Source of the DNA: an uncultured Clostridia bacterium
Lineage (GTDB): Bacteria; Bacillota; Clostridia; TANB77; CAG-508
DNA: 6,638 nucleotides
Reading direction: 5' to 3'
Assembly: GCA_947632745.1 (NCBI GenBank)
Contig: CANRQH010000072.1
Coordinates: 1 to 6,638, forward strand
A program made the translations under genes and the position numbers. Shown here one piece after another: positions 1 through 6,638 of this stretch. The notes below the pieces were generated by a model. It ran no database searches. It worked only from the letters and a program-made list of their open reading frames with translations, and was not told where the DNA came from. Numbering within the stretch: position 1 is the first letter of the stretch; each line of letters begins with the position of its first letter.

Positions 1-1
1 T

Positions 2-469
2 AAAAGAAAAGATATCAGTGAAGAATGTAAAAACTTAATATTAAAAGCTTATGATAAGTTTCAGAATAAAGAATATAGTGAAAATGAAAAATCAGTAGAA
101 AGTAAAATATTTAATAATAATGATTTTGGGTTTAATAGAATTACAATAGAAAGTCCAGAAATTGATGAAAATGGAAAAATTATTAAAGATAATAAAGGCA
201 ATATAAAAGCAGATAGAAATAAAAGGGATTTTGAAAATATACCATTAGAAGAAAATATTGATAAATATTTTGAAAGAGAAGTATTGTCATATAATGAAAA
301 TGCATGGATAGATAGAAGGAAAACGCAAGTAGGATATGAAATACCTTTTACAAGATATTTCTACAAATATGTCGAACCAGAAGATTCAGATGTAATAAAA
401 GCAAGAATTAGGGAAAATGAGGAAGATATTATGAGTTCTCTTGAAAACTTATTTAAGGAGGATAAGTAG
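2..469 (+). CDS. hsdM: Type I restriction-modification methyltransferase subunit HsdM, C-terminal part (5' truncated by window)
   Basis: The reading frame is open from the window edge to TAG at 467-469, giving the last 155 residues of a larger protein. HsdM is the N6-adenine methyltransferase subunit of type I R-M complexes. It binds HsdS and modifies the target site using S-adenosylmethionine. The visible part is the family's typical C-terminal tail: residues 47-50 of the fragment read NDFG followed by FNRITIE. Later comes a segment with IPLEENIDKYFEREV, then NAWIDRRKTQVGYEIPFTRYFYKY, which is the conserved DxxK..GYEIPFTRYFYKY end of HsdM. The tail closes with a charged helix (DVIKARIRENEEDI), the region that in this family contacts HsdS. 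The catalytic NPP[F/Y] and SAM-binding motifs would lie left of the window and cannot be judged. A TTG at 284 within the frame is internal, not a start. The stop is 1 nt before hsdS, so the two genes are co-transcribed and probably translationally coupled. Confidence 0.94.
   Translation, partial: KRKDISEECKNLILKAYDKFQNKEYSENEKSVESKIFNNNDFGFNRITIESPEIDENGKIIKDNKGNIKADRNKRDFENIPLEENIDKYFEREVLSYNENAWIDRRKTQVGYEIPFTRYFYKYVEPEDSDVIKARIRENEEDIMSSLENLFKEDK
455..461 (+). promoter_or_regulatory. Ribosome binding site of hsdS
   Basis: AAGGAGG sits inside the last codons of hsdM, 9 nt before ATG 471. It fixes the hsdS start at 471 and not at the upstream in-frame TTG at 441, which has no comparable site. 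ATG 480 is an in-frame alternative but lies too far from this site. Confidence 0.85.
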
Positions 470-470
470 T

Positions 471-2372
471 ATGAGAAAAATGAAGGAAAGTGGAATTGAT
501 TGGATAGGAGAAATCCCGGAACAATGGGAATTAATAAAGTCTAAAAATATATTTAAGAATCATAAAGATATAGTTGGTGAACAAGAAGAAAAATATGAAA
601 GATTAGCATTAACTTTAAATGGAGTTGTAAAACGAGATAAGCAAGATACTAAAGGATTACAATCAGAAAGTTTATCAACATATCAAATATTAAATAAAGA
701 TGAATTGGTATTTAAAATGATAGATTTAGCAAATGTTAATACAAGCAGAGTTGGGTATTCAACCTATACAGGCATTGTTTCACCAGTATATATTATTTTT
801 AATAATCGAAAGTATAGTAAATTTGGATATTATTTTTACTATAATATGTGGCAAAGAGAAATTTTTAATAAATTAGGCAATGATGGAGTAAGAAGTGCTT
901 TAAATGCATCGGATATGTTAAATTTACCATTTCCCGATATAGATGAAAATGAAGCAAATAAAATAGCAAATTTTCTTGATGAAAAAGTAATGGAGATTGA
1001 TAAAGTAATAGAAAAGACAAAACAAACAATTGAAGATTATAAAAAATATAAAAAATCAATTATAACTAGAGCTGTTACAAAAGGGTTAAATGAAAATATC
1101 AAAATAAAAGATAGTGGTATTGAGTGGATTAAGAAAATGCCAGAAAAATGGCAAGTATATAAAACTAAAGAATTTTTTGAATTTGGAAAAGGTCTAGCAA
1201 TAACAAAGGCAGATTTAATTGAAGATGGAGAAAAAGTGATAAGTTATGGGCAAATTCATTCAAAAAGCAACACAGGAATAAATGTTAGTGAAGAACTATA
1301 CAGATATGTATCTGAGAAATATATAAATTCAAATAAACAGTCTATTGTAAAATATAATGATTTTATTTTTGCAGACACATCAGAAGATTTAAACGGATGT
1401 GGAAATTGTGTATATATAGATAAGAATATTAGTATTTTTGCAGGTTATCATACAATTATTTTAAAACCAAAAACCAAGGATGAGATGAAATATTTAGCAT
1501 ATTTATTTCTTACAGATAATTGGAGAAATCAAATACGTTCTAGAGTATCTGGAATTAAATTATTCAGTATAACACAAAAAATATTAAAGGAAACAACAAT
1601 AATAATGCCAGATCCAAAAGAAAGAAAAGATATTGTTAAATACTTAGATGCAAAATGTTCTGAAATCGATAAGTTAATTTATAATAAAGAAAAAATAATA
1701 GAAGAATTAGAAAACTATAAAAAATCACTTATATATGAATATGTAACAGGAAAAAAAGATGTAAAAACAAATTATAATAGTAATACAGAAATGGCAGAAC
1801 TATCTTTGAGAATTATAGAACAACTTCCCAATAATTATTCTATGTGTAAGATAAAGTTAAATAAAATACAGAGTGTAATATTGAAAATGATTAAATATAA
1901 ACAAGAACCAGATTATGAAAAATATGCAGCAGGACCATATAGTGAAACAATGATGAATGATGTATATCAAATATTTGAAAAAAATAAATGGGTGAAGATT
2001 TCAAAAGATAATATCAGAGATGTTTATACATTAGATGATAATTATATGCAAGGAATTGAAGAATATAATAAACATTTTAAAAAATATGATAATGAAATAA
2101 CACGAATTATAAAATTATTTAAGAATAAAGATACACAGCAAAGTGAAATAATTGCTACATTGTTTTACTGTTGGAATGATTTTTTGATTGATGGAGAAGT
2201 TCCGACTGATGAACAAATAATAAAAGAATTTTATGCATGGAGTAAAAGAAAAACAAAAATAAATATAAATAAAGTAAAAAGTTGTCTTTCATATATGAAA
2301 AAAAATAATTTGATACCAAATGGATATGGAAAGAAAACAATTCAAAGGAGCAATAATTATGGAAGAAAATGA
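471..2372 (+). CDS. hsdS: Type I restriction-modification specificity subunit HsdS with C-terminal extension domain
   Basis: HsdS (633 residues) recognises the bipartite DNA target and scaffolds two HsdM and the HsdR subunits. The usual two-fold architecture is visible. A first entry motif (SGIDWIGEIPEQW, about residues 7-19) is followed by TRD1 (about 20-164), ending in a GVRSALNASDM..LPFPDI segment. Next is a central conserved helix (about 165-206, IANFLDEKVMEIDKVI...YKKYKKSII). A second entry motif (SGIEWIKKMPEKW, from about 215) leads into TRD2 (to about 387), then a second conserved helix (388-431, IVKYLDAKCSEIDKLI...NYKKSLI). Typical HsdS proteins end about here, near 400-450 residues. 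This one continues for about 200 residues (432-633) with AAGPYS at 486-491 and ATLFYCWNDFLIDG at 562-575. Poly-A runs (A7 at 1751-1757, A8 at 2298-2305) lie at the junction and in the extension. The gene overlaps hsdR by 14 nt. The HsdS assignment is firm; the role of the extension is unknown to me. Confidence 0.95.
   Translation: MRKMKESGIDWIGEIPEQWELIKSKNIFKNHKDIVGEQEEKYERLALTLNGVVKRDKQDTKGLQSESLSTYQILNKDELVFKMIDLANVNTSRVGYSTYTGIVSPVYIIFNNRKYSKFGYYFYYNMWQREIFNKLGNDGVRSALNASDMLNLPFPDIDENEANKIANFLDEKVMEIDKVIEKTKQTIEDYKKYKKSIITRAVTKGLNENIKIKDSGIEWIKKMPEKWQVYKTKEFFEFGKGLAITKADLIEDGEKVISYGQIHSKSNTGINVSEELYRYVSEKYINSNKQSIVKYNDFIFADTSEDLNGCGNCVYIDKNISIFAGYHTIILKPKTKDEMKYLAYLFLTDNWRNQIRSRVSGIKLFSITQKILKETTIIMPDPKERKDIVKYLDAKCSEIDKLIYNKEKIIEELENYKKSLIYEYVTGKKDVKTNYNSNTEMAELSLRIIEQLPNNYSMCKIKLNKIQSVILKMIKYKQEPDYEKYAAGPYSETMMNDVYQIFEKNKWVKISKDNIRDVYTLDDNYMQGIEEYNKHFKKYDNEITRIIKLFKNKDTQQSEIIATLFYCWNDFLIDGEVPTDEQIIKEFYAWSKRKTKININKVKSCLSYMKKNNLIPNGYGKKTIQRSNNYGRK
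489..505 (+). repeat. Direct repeat copy 1 in hsdS (start of TRD1 half)
   Basis: This 17-base segment encodes SGIDWI and matches 1113-1129 at 15 of 17 positions. It marks the start of the first half of the internally duplicated HsdS. The similarity may reflect protein constraint alone, but it is also a possible crossover point for exchange of target recognition domains. Confidence 0.6.
1047..1064 (+). repeat. Direct repeat copy 1 in hsdS (end of central conserved helix)
   Basis: TATAAAAAATCAATTATA encodes YKKSII at the end of the central conserved helix. It matches 1716-1733, at the end of the distal conserved helix, at 17 of 18 positions. The low complexity of the sequence lowers its weight. 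Confidence 0.55.
1113..1129 (+). repeat. Direct repeat copy 2 in hsdS (start of TRD2 half)
   Basis: This is the partner of 489-505 and encodes SGIEWI before TRD2. The two mismatches are one A/T and one T/G change, the latter giving the D/E replacement. Confidence 0.6.
1716..1733 (+). repeat. Direct repeat copy 2 in hsdS (end of distal conserved helix)
   Basis: This is the partner of 1047-1064 with a single mismatch, and it encodes YKKSLI. It lies just before the junction to the C-terminal extension of HsdS. Confidence 0.55.
2344..2350 (+). promoter_or_regulatory. Ribosome binding site of hsdR
   Basis: AAAGGAG within the 3' end of hsdS lies 8 nt before ATG 2359. It supports 2359 as the hsdR start over the longer in-frame ATG at 2320, which lacks a good site and would add 13 residues unlike the family N-terminus. 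Confidence 0.85.
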
Positions 2373-5300
2373 AAGAAGATTTGAGCAAGATATAGAGAGT
2401 TATTTATTATCAAAAGATGGAGGATATATAAAAGGATATCCGCAAGATTTTGATAGAGAATGTGCATTAAATAAAAAAGATTTATTTACCTTTATAGAAA
2501 ATTCTCAAAACAATGAATGGGAGAGATATAGAAAGGCTTTTCCAGATGACTATGAAAATAGATTTATAAAAAGATTTAATGAAGAAGTTACTCAAAGAGG
2601 TATTATAGATGTTGTTAGAAATGGGATAACTGATAGAGGATTTAAGTTTAAATTGGCATATTTTCAACCAGAAACAAATTTAAATCCAGAAGCTAGGAAA
2701 TTATATGAAATGAATATTTTAAATGAAACAAGACAATTAAAATATTCTACTCAAAATGAAAATTCTATAGATATAGTTTTATTGTTAAATGGAATTCCTT
2801 TAGTTGCTCTAGAATTAAAAAATCAAATAACAGGACAAAATTCTGAAAATGCTCAAAAACAATTTATGTATGACAGAGATCCAAGAGAATTGATATTTCA
2901 GTTTAATTCAAGGATAATAGTATATTTTGCTGTTGATCATTATGATGTAAAAATGACAACAAAATTAGAGGGAACAAACACAAGATATTTACCTTTTAAT
3001 CAAGGATCAAATGGAGCAGGAAATGTAGGAGGAGCTGGAAATCCAACAAATTATAACGGATATACTACGGATTATTTATGGAAGAATGTATTAATGAAGG
3101 ACTCTTTAATGGAAATAATTCAAAAATTTATACATTTGGAAGTTAAAGAGGAAATAGAACATAAAAATGGTAAAGAGAAGAAGATTGAAAAACGAAATAT
3201 AATATTTCCTAGATATCATCAATTAGATGTTGTAAGAAAATTAATATGGAATGTAAGAGATTGTGGTGTTGGGCATAATTATTTAATTCAACATAGTGCT
3301 GGCTCTGGAAAATCTAATTCTATAGCATGGCTTGCACATAGACTTTCTGGATTACATGACAAAAATAACAATGCAGTATTTAATTCTATTATAGTCGTAA
3401 CAGATAGAACCGTATTAGATAAGCAACTACAAGACACTATATATCAGTTTGAACACCAAAAAGGAGTAGTTGTAAAAATAGATGATGAAAAAACATCACA
3501 AGATTTAAAAGATGCTATAAATGATGGAAAGAGAATTATTATAACAACTCTTCAAAAATTTCCAGTAATATATAAAGATGTATCCGATACAGCTGGTAAA
3601 AAATTTGCAGTAATTGTAGATGAAGCTCATTCAAGTCAGACAGGAAATTCTGCAAAAAAATTAAAAATTGCATTAGCAGACAGAGATGAAGCTTTGAAAA
3701 AGTACGCAGAATTAGAAGCAATTGCAGAAGAAAATGAAAAAGATTATGAAGATAAAATAGTTGAAGAATTAGCTACACATGGAAAACAAGACAATTTATC
3801 CTTTTTTGCATTTACAGCCACACCAAAAGGAAAGACACTAGAACTATTTGGAGAAAAACAAGAAGACGGTACTTTTAGACCATATCATATTTATAGTATG
3901 AGACAAGCTATAGAAGAGGAATTTATATTAGATGTATTAGCCAATTATATGACATATGAAACTATATATAAAATTGCAAAAAAAATACCAGAAAATCCAG
4001 AAGTGCCCGAAAACTCTGCAACAAAATATATTAAAAAATTTGAAAGTTTACATGAAATAAATATAACTCAAAAAACTCAAATAATAGTTGAACAATTTAG
4101 AAGAGTAACTAAAAATAAAATTAATGGTAAAGGCAAAGCAATGCTAGTTACAGCATCTAGATTGCATGCAGTAAGATATTTCTTTGAAATAAAAAGATAT
4201 ATAGAAGAAAAAGGATATGATGATTTAGATGTATTAGTCGCATTTTCAGGTGAAGTTAAAGATGGTGCTAATTCTTTTACAGAGGCAGGAATGAACAAAA
4301 CTAAAGCTGGTAAAAAGATAAGAGAATCTCAAACGAAAGAATATTTTCATGGAGATGAATTCAATGTACTAGTAGTAGCAGAAAAGTATCAAACAGGGTT
4401 TGATGAACCACTATTGCATACTATGTTTGTTGATAAAAAATTATCAGGGATAAAAGCAGTACAAACATTATCAAGATTAAATAGAATGTGTAAAGGAAAA
4501 GACGACACATTAGTAATTGATTTCGTGAATAAAGCAGAAGATATACAAGAAGCTTTTAAACCATTTTATGATGTATCAGTCTTGGAAAAAGAAACAGATC
4601 CTAATGTTATATATGACAAATTAAACAAATTAAGAAGTTATAAATTATGGTATGATGAGAATGTAGAAAAATTTTGTAAAATGTATTTAAAGAATGGAAA
4701 ACAAAATGAAAATGATTTCGGAAAATTAACTAGTTGTGTTAAAGAAACTGTAGATTTATATAATAAATTAGATATTGAACAAAGAGAAAGTTTTAGAAGA
4801 GAAGTAAAAAGTTTTAATAGATTTTACTCATATATAACACAAATTGCTTATATGGGCGATGAAGAATTACACAAGATTTATATGTATTTAAGATATGTAG
4901 AGAGGCTATTACCAAAGAATAAAATAGATGTAATAGATTTAGAAGGCACAGTTAAACTAACATATTATAATTTAAAGCAAACTTTTGATGGAAGTGTATC
5001 ATTGAGAAAGACAGAAGAAACGCCAGGAATGATTAAGCCACAAGGAGCAAAAGTACAAACTGCAGTATTACCTGAAAGAAGATTATTGGATGAAGTAATT
5101 CAAAAAGTAAACGAATTATATTCAGGACAATTCACAGATGGAGATAATCTAATAGTAGAAAATTTAATGAATACTATTATGGAAGACAAAAATATCAAAG
5201 ATTTAGCTAAAAATAATAATGAAGATATGTTTACAAAATCAGTATTTCCTAAAGTGTTTAGTGAGAAAACAGCAAAATGCTACAAAGAGAGTGCAACTTC

Positions 5301-5466
5301 ATATAAAAAATTATTTGAAAATAAAGAATTCTATGATGCAATCATGAATTCTTTAGGAAATGTTATTTATAGACTAATGAAAAACGAATATGATGAAGAA
5401 GATAAAACACAAGATAACAATTTAAAGGTTGCAGAAGATAGCGAAGAATATAAATTGGAGGAGTAG
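2359..5466 (+). CDS. hsdR: Type I restriction-modification restriction subunit HsdR (nuclease plus SF2 translocase)
   Basis: HsdR (1035 residues) is the motor and nuclease of the type I complex. It pulls DNA past the bound complex using ATP and cuts unmodified DNA far from the site. The N-terminal PD-(D/E)xK nuclease shows D138, E152 and K154 (NSIDIVLLLNG...ALELKN), followed by a Gln-rich QKQFMYDRDPRELIF stretch and LPFNQGSNGAGNVGGAGNP, typical of this family. The SF2 helicase motifs are all present: Walker A AGSGKS (314-319), TDR (348-350), DEAH (421-424), FTATP (485-489), LVTASR (596-601), YQTGFDEP (677-684) and VQTLSRLNR (701-709). A helical C-terminal region follows and ends in an acidic tail. 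The length is usual for HsdR and no frameshift is seen, so the subunit is probably active. It starts inside hsdS (14-nt overlap) and ends 2 nt before the GIY-YIG gene. Confidence 0.97.
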   Translation: MEENERRFEQDIESYLLSKDGGYIKGYPQDFDRECALNKKDLFTFIENSQNNEWERYRKAFPDDYENRFIKRFNEEVTQRGIIDVVRNGITDRGFKFKLAYFQPETNLNPEARKLYEMNILNETRQLKYSTQNENSIDIVLLLNGIPLVALELKNQITGQNSENAQKQFMYDRDPRELIFQFNSRIIVYFAVDHYDVKMTTKLEGTNTRYLPFNQGSNGAGNVGGAGNPTNYNGYTTDYLWKNVLMKDSLMEIIQKFIHLEVKEEIEHKNGKEKKIEKRNIIFPRYHQLDVVRKLIWNVRDCGVGHNYLIQHSAGSGKSNSIAWLAHRLSGLHDKNNNAVFNSIIVVTDRTVLDKQLQDTIYQFEHQKGVVVKIDDEKTSQDLKDAINDGKRIIITTLQKFPVIYKDVSDTAGKKFAVIVDEAHSSQTGNSAKKLKIALADRDEALKKYAELEAIAEENEKDYEDKIVEELATHGKQDNLSFFAFTATPKGKTLELFGEKQEDGTFRPYHIYSMRQAIEEEFILDVLANYMTYETIYKIAKKIPENPEVPENSATKYIKKFESLHEINITQKTQIIVEQFRRVTKNKINGKGKAMLVTASRLHAVRYFFEIKRYIEEKGYDDLDVLVAFSGEVKDGANSFTEAGMNKTKAGKKIRESQTKEYFHGDEFNVLVVAEKYQTGFDEPLLHTMFVDKKLSGIKAVQTLSRLNRMCKGKDDTLVIDFVNKAEDIQEAFKPFYDVSVLEKETDPNVIYDKLNKLRSYKLWYDENVEKFCKMYLKNGKQNENDFGKLTSCVKETVDLYNKLDIEQRESFRREVKSFNRFYSYITQIAYMGDEELHKIYMYLRYVERLLPKNKIDVIDLEGTVKLTYYNLKQTFDGSVSLRKTEETPGMIKPQGAKVQTAVLPERRLLDEVIQKVNELYSGQFTDGDNLIVENLMNTIMEDKNIKDLAKNNNEDMFTKSVFPKVFSEKTAKCYKESATSYKKLFENKEFYDAIMNSLGNVIYRLMKNEYDEEDKTQDNNLKVAEDSEEYKLEE
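5457..5463 (+). promoter_or_regulatory. Ribosome binding site of the GIY-YIG/DUF4357 gene
   Basis: GGAGGAG overlaps the last codons of hsdR, with 5 nt between it and ATG 5469 (7 nt if only GGAGG is counted). Ribosomes ending hsdR would be next to this site, which suggests coupled expression. Confidence 0.8.
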
Positions 5467-5468
5467 TA

Positions 5469-6302
5469 ATGAATCAAAATGTTGTAACAATGATACTAAA
5501 AAATGGAAACGCTACAGGAATAATTCAATGCAATTTAGACGAATGGATAGGAGTAAGCTATAAAATACCTAGAAGTAAAATAAAGGAAGCAAAGGAACTA
5601 AAAGGAATAAATAATACTGGCGTATATATTTTATTTGGAGTAGATGAAACTATAGGAGAGAATAGAGCTTATATTGGTGAAGCAGAAGATATATATGTTA
5701 GGTTATTGCAACACAACAAAAACAAACAATTTTGGAGTGAATGTATTGTATTTGTGAGCCAAGATAACTCGTTAAATAAAGCACATATTAAATTTATTGA
5801 AAATGAACTATATATGAAAGCTAAGAATATAAATAGATATTTAATTGAAAATAATTCTAAACCTACTAAATCAACATTAGATGGAGCAGATGAAATAAGG
5901 GCAATAAAATTTCTTGAAAAAGTAATGCTTTTAACATCTGTATATGGCTATCATATGTTTGATGAAATACTTAAAGAAGAATTTAGAGAAAACATTAATG
6001 ATTTATTATACTTGACTAATAATAATATTGAATATGCAAAAGGTATTTTGACTGATGAAGGATTTGTTATTTTGAAGGGTTCAAAAATAAAAAGTGAAAT
6101 TGCTACATCTTTGTCACCAAGCTTAATTAAATATGTAGAAAGAGAACGTAATTCTAAAGACATAAAAGATAATGTATTTATAAATGATCATTTATGCTCT
6201 ACTCCATCAATGGCAGCAGTTATTATTTTAGGAAGAAATTCTAATGGATATAATGAGTGGAAAAACAAAGAAGGAGTAAGATTAAAGGATTTAATCAATT
6301 AA
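5469..6302 (+). CDS. GIY-YIG nuclease family protein with C-terminal DUF4357-type domain
   Basis: The protein has 277 residues. A short N-terminal region (1-45) ending in IPRSKIKEAKEL precedes a GIY-YIG nuclease-like core. The core shows GVY at 51-53, YIG at 68-70, R78 in the helix EDIYVRLLQH, and a probable metal-binding E111 in HIKFIENEL. All key positions of a GIY-YIG active site therefore appear to be kept. After a helical middle part, residues about 199-277 match the DUF4357 pattern: FVILKGSKI, then PSMAAVIILG (246-255) and NGYNEWKNKEGVRLKDL near the end. No signal peptide or membrane segment is visible, so it should be cytoplasmic. It begins 2 nt after hsdR with its ribosome site inside hsdR, so it belongs to the same operon. 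The family assignment is good, but the biological role is not known to me. An accessory nuclease or DNA-sensing factor of the R-M locus is inference from position. Confidence 0.9.
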   Translation: MNQNVVTMILKNGNATGIIQCNLDEWIGVSYKIPRSKIKEAKELKGINNTGVYILFGVDETIGENRAYIGEAEDIYVRLLQHNKNKQFWSECIVFVSQDNSLNKAHIKFIENELYMKAKNINRYLIENNSKPTKSTLDGADEIRAIKFLEKVMLLTSVYGYHMFDEILKEEFRENINDLLYLTNNNIEYAKGILTDEGFVILKGSKIKSEIATSLSPSLIKYVERERNSKDIKDNVFINDHLCSTPSMAAVIILGRNSNGYNEWKNKEGVRLKDLIN

Positions 6303-6349
6303 ATGTAAATTCTATTTGAGAAATAATTACATAATATTTAAATAAAAAC

Positions 6350-6378
6350 TTTCTTTTTTGGAAATAATATGATATAAT
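6350..6378 (+). promoter_or_regulatory. Extended -10 sigma-A-type promoter for the XRE gene
   Basis: TGATATAAT at 6370-6378 is a perfect extended -10 (TGnTATAAT). A weak -35-like TTTCTT lies at 6350-6355 with 17-bp spacing. A transcript from here would begin around 6385 and reach the ribosome site at 6393 after a very short leader. It sits in the only gap of any size in the window (6303-6408) and separates the XRE gene from the upstream operon. Confidence 0.7.
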
Positions 6379-6384
6379 ATTATT
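6363..6384. repeat. Perfect 8-bp inverted repeat over the XRE promoter -10 (candidate operator)
   Basis: AATAATAT (6363-6370) and ATATTATT (6377-6384) are exact reverse complements separated by 6 nt. The repeat overlaps the -10 element of the following gene, where a dimeric XRE-type repressor could block its own promoter. It is composed only of A and T in an AT-rich gap, so chance is a real alternative. Confidence 0.4.
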
Positions 6385-6392
6385 GTAGTGAA

Positions 6393-6398
6393 AAGGAG
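6393..6398 (+). promoter_or_regulatory. Ribosome binding site of the XRE regulator
   Basis: AAGGAG, 10 nt before ATG 6409, supports that start codon. Confidence 0.8.
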
Positions 6399-6408
6399 AG
6401 TTTTTATT

Positions 6409-6638
6409 ATGTTAGGAGAAAAAATAAAATTATATAGAGAAAGTAAAAATATGACTCAAAATGAAGTGGCTGATATACTAGGAGTAAAAGCAGCAACAAT
6501 ATCAAAATATGAAGCTGGAACATTAGAACCGAATATTGAGTCATTAAAAAAGTTATCTGAATTATATGAAGTTTCAATTGATGATTTACTAAAAGAGGAT
6601 GATTTTGATATATCTAAGATAAACATCTTAGAAGTGTT
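6409..6638 (+). CDS. XRE-family helix-turn-helix transcriptional regulator, N-terminal part (3' truncated by window)
   Basis: The frame is open to the right edge, giving 76 residues. Residues 1-61 form a complete XRE/Cro-type five-helix DNA-binding domain. LGEKIKLYRESKNMTQNEVA leads into the turn at ILGV (23-26) and the probable recognition helix KAATISKYE (27-35). Then comes PNIESLKKLSELYEVSIDDLL, the typical last helices. What follows (KEDDFDISKINI...) begins a linker or a second domain that runs out of view. The protein could therefore be a small repressor or a larger XRE protein. It has its own extended -10 promoter with an inverted repeat over it, which suggests autoregulation (inference). 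Its place after an R-M operon would allow a controller role, but the operon's promoter is far upstream and outside the window. It may equally start an unrelated neighbouring module. Confidence 0.93.
   Translation, partial: MLGEKIKLYRESKNMTQNEVADILGVKAATISKYEAGTLEPNIESLKKLSELYEVSIDDLLKEDDFDISKINILEV

Noticed and set aside
441..470. Longer HsdS start at TTG 441.
   Set aside because: It would overlap the hsdM end, add ten residues unlike HsdS, and lacks a ribosome site, whereas ATG 471 has an ideal one.
865..1059. Reverse-strand open frames in hsdS, also at 2155-2388, 2482-2667, 3539-3721, 4077-4298 and 5951-6163.
   Set aside because: They lie wholly or mainly opposite well-supported genes, and their translations look like low-complexity antisense of AT-rich coding sequence with no family resemblance.
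1398..1409. CxxC pair (C310, C313) in TRD2 of HsdS, suggesting a metal site.
   Set aside because: There is only one pair and no partner Cys/His cluster nearby, so a zinc site is not supported.
471..2372. Invertible hsdS phase-variation locus.
   Set aside because: There is only one hsdS in the window and I saw no long inverted repeats or recombinase gene. It cannot be ruled out beyond the edges.
6303..6360. Possible terminator after the GIY-YIG gene: TGTAA (6304-6308) can pair with TTACA (6327-6331), ATTT with AAAT inside, and a T-rich run follows at 6351-6359.
   Set aside because: The stem is short, almost all A-T with an internal loop, and the T-run is about 20 nt away. It does not look like a working intrinsic terminator.
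1..6638. CRISPR array, tRNA/rRNA genes, insertion sequence or attachment-site repeats.
   Set aside because: I saw no regularly spaced repeats, no tRNA-like or rRNA-like sequence, no transposase frame and no terminal inverted repeats. The window is almost fully taken up by coding sequence.

Overview
The window is strongly A+T-rich, and every gene lies on the + strand. Starts are preceded by strong AAGGAGG-like ribosome binding sites. TAG, TGA and TAA all act as stops, and every Trp codon I read is TGG. hsdS ends on TGA at the expected place, so this is the standard bacterial code and not the Mycoplasma/Spiroplasma code. The picture fits a low-GC member of the Bacillota (Clostridia or a related gut lineage). 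Another low-GC group such as Fusobacteria cannot be excluded from sequence alone.

Layout: bases 2-469 hold the C-terminal 155 residues of a type I DNA methyltransferase subunit (HsdM), cut by the left edge. Bases 471-2372 hold hsdS, a two-TRD specificity subunit with an unusual extra C-terminal domain of about 200 residues. Bases 2359-5466 hold a full-length hsdR restriction/translocation subunit with intact nuclease and helicase motifs. Bases 5469-6302 hold a GIY-YIG nuclease-like protein with a C-terminal DUF4357-type domain. A short AT-rich gap follows with an extended -10 promoter. Bases 6409-6638 hold the start of an XRE-family helix-turn-helix regulator, cut by the right edge.

The first four genes form a tight operon. 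There is 1 nt between hsdM and hsdS, a 14-nt overlap between hsdS and hsdR, and 2 nt between hsdR and the GIY-YIG gene. Its promoter lies left of the window. HsdM, HsdS and HsdR together would form a type I restriction-modification complex. HsdS reads a bipartite DNA site, HsdM methylates adenine there, and HsdR translocates and cuts unmodified invading DNA. The GIY-YIG/DUF4357 protein is placed as a fourth, co-translated component and is probably an accessory nuclease or DNA-binding factor of the same defence island. The XRE gene has its own promoter, so it is either a local regulator or the first gene of the next module.

The core is a recognisable type I R-M system, not a new class. The less ordinary parts are the HsdS C-terminal extension and the coupled GIY-YIG/DUF4357 gene. 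I also note a perfect inverted repeat over the -10 element of the XRE promoter.
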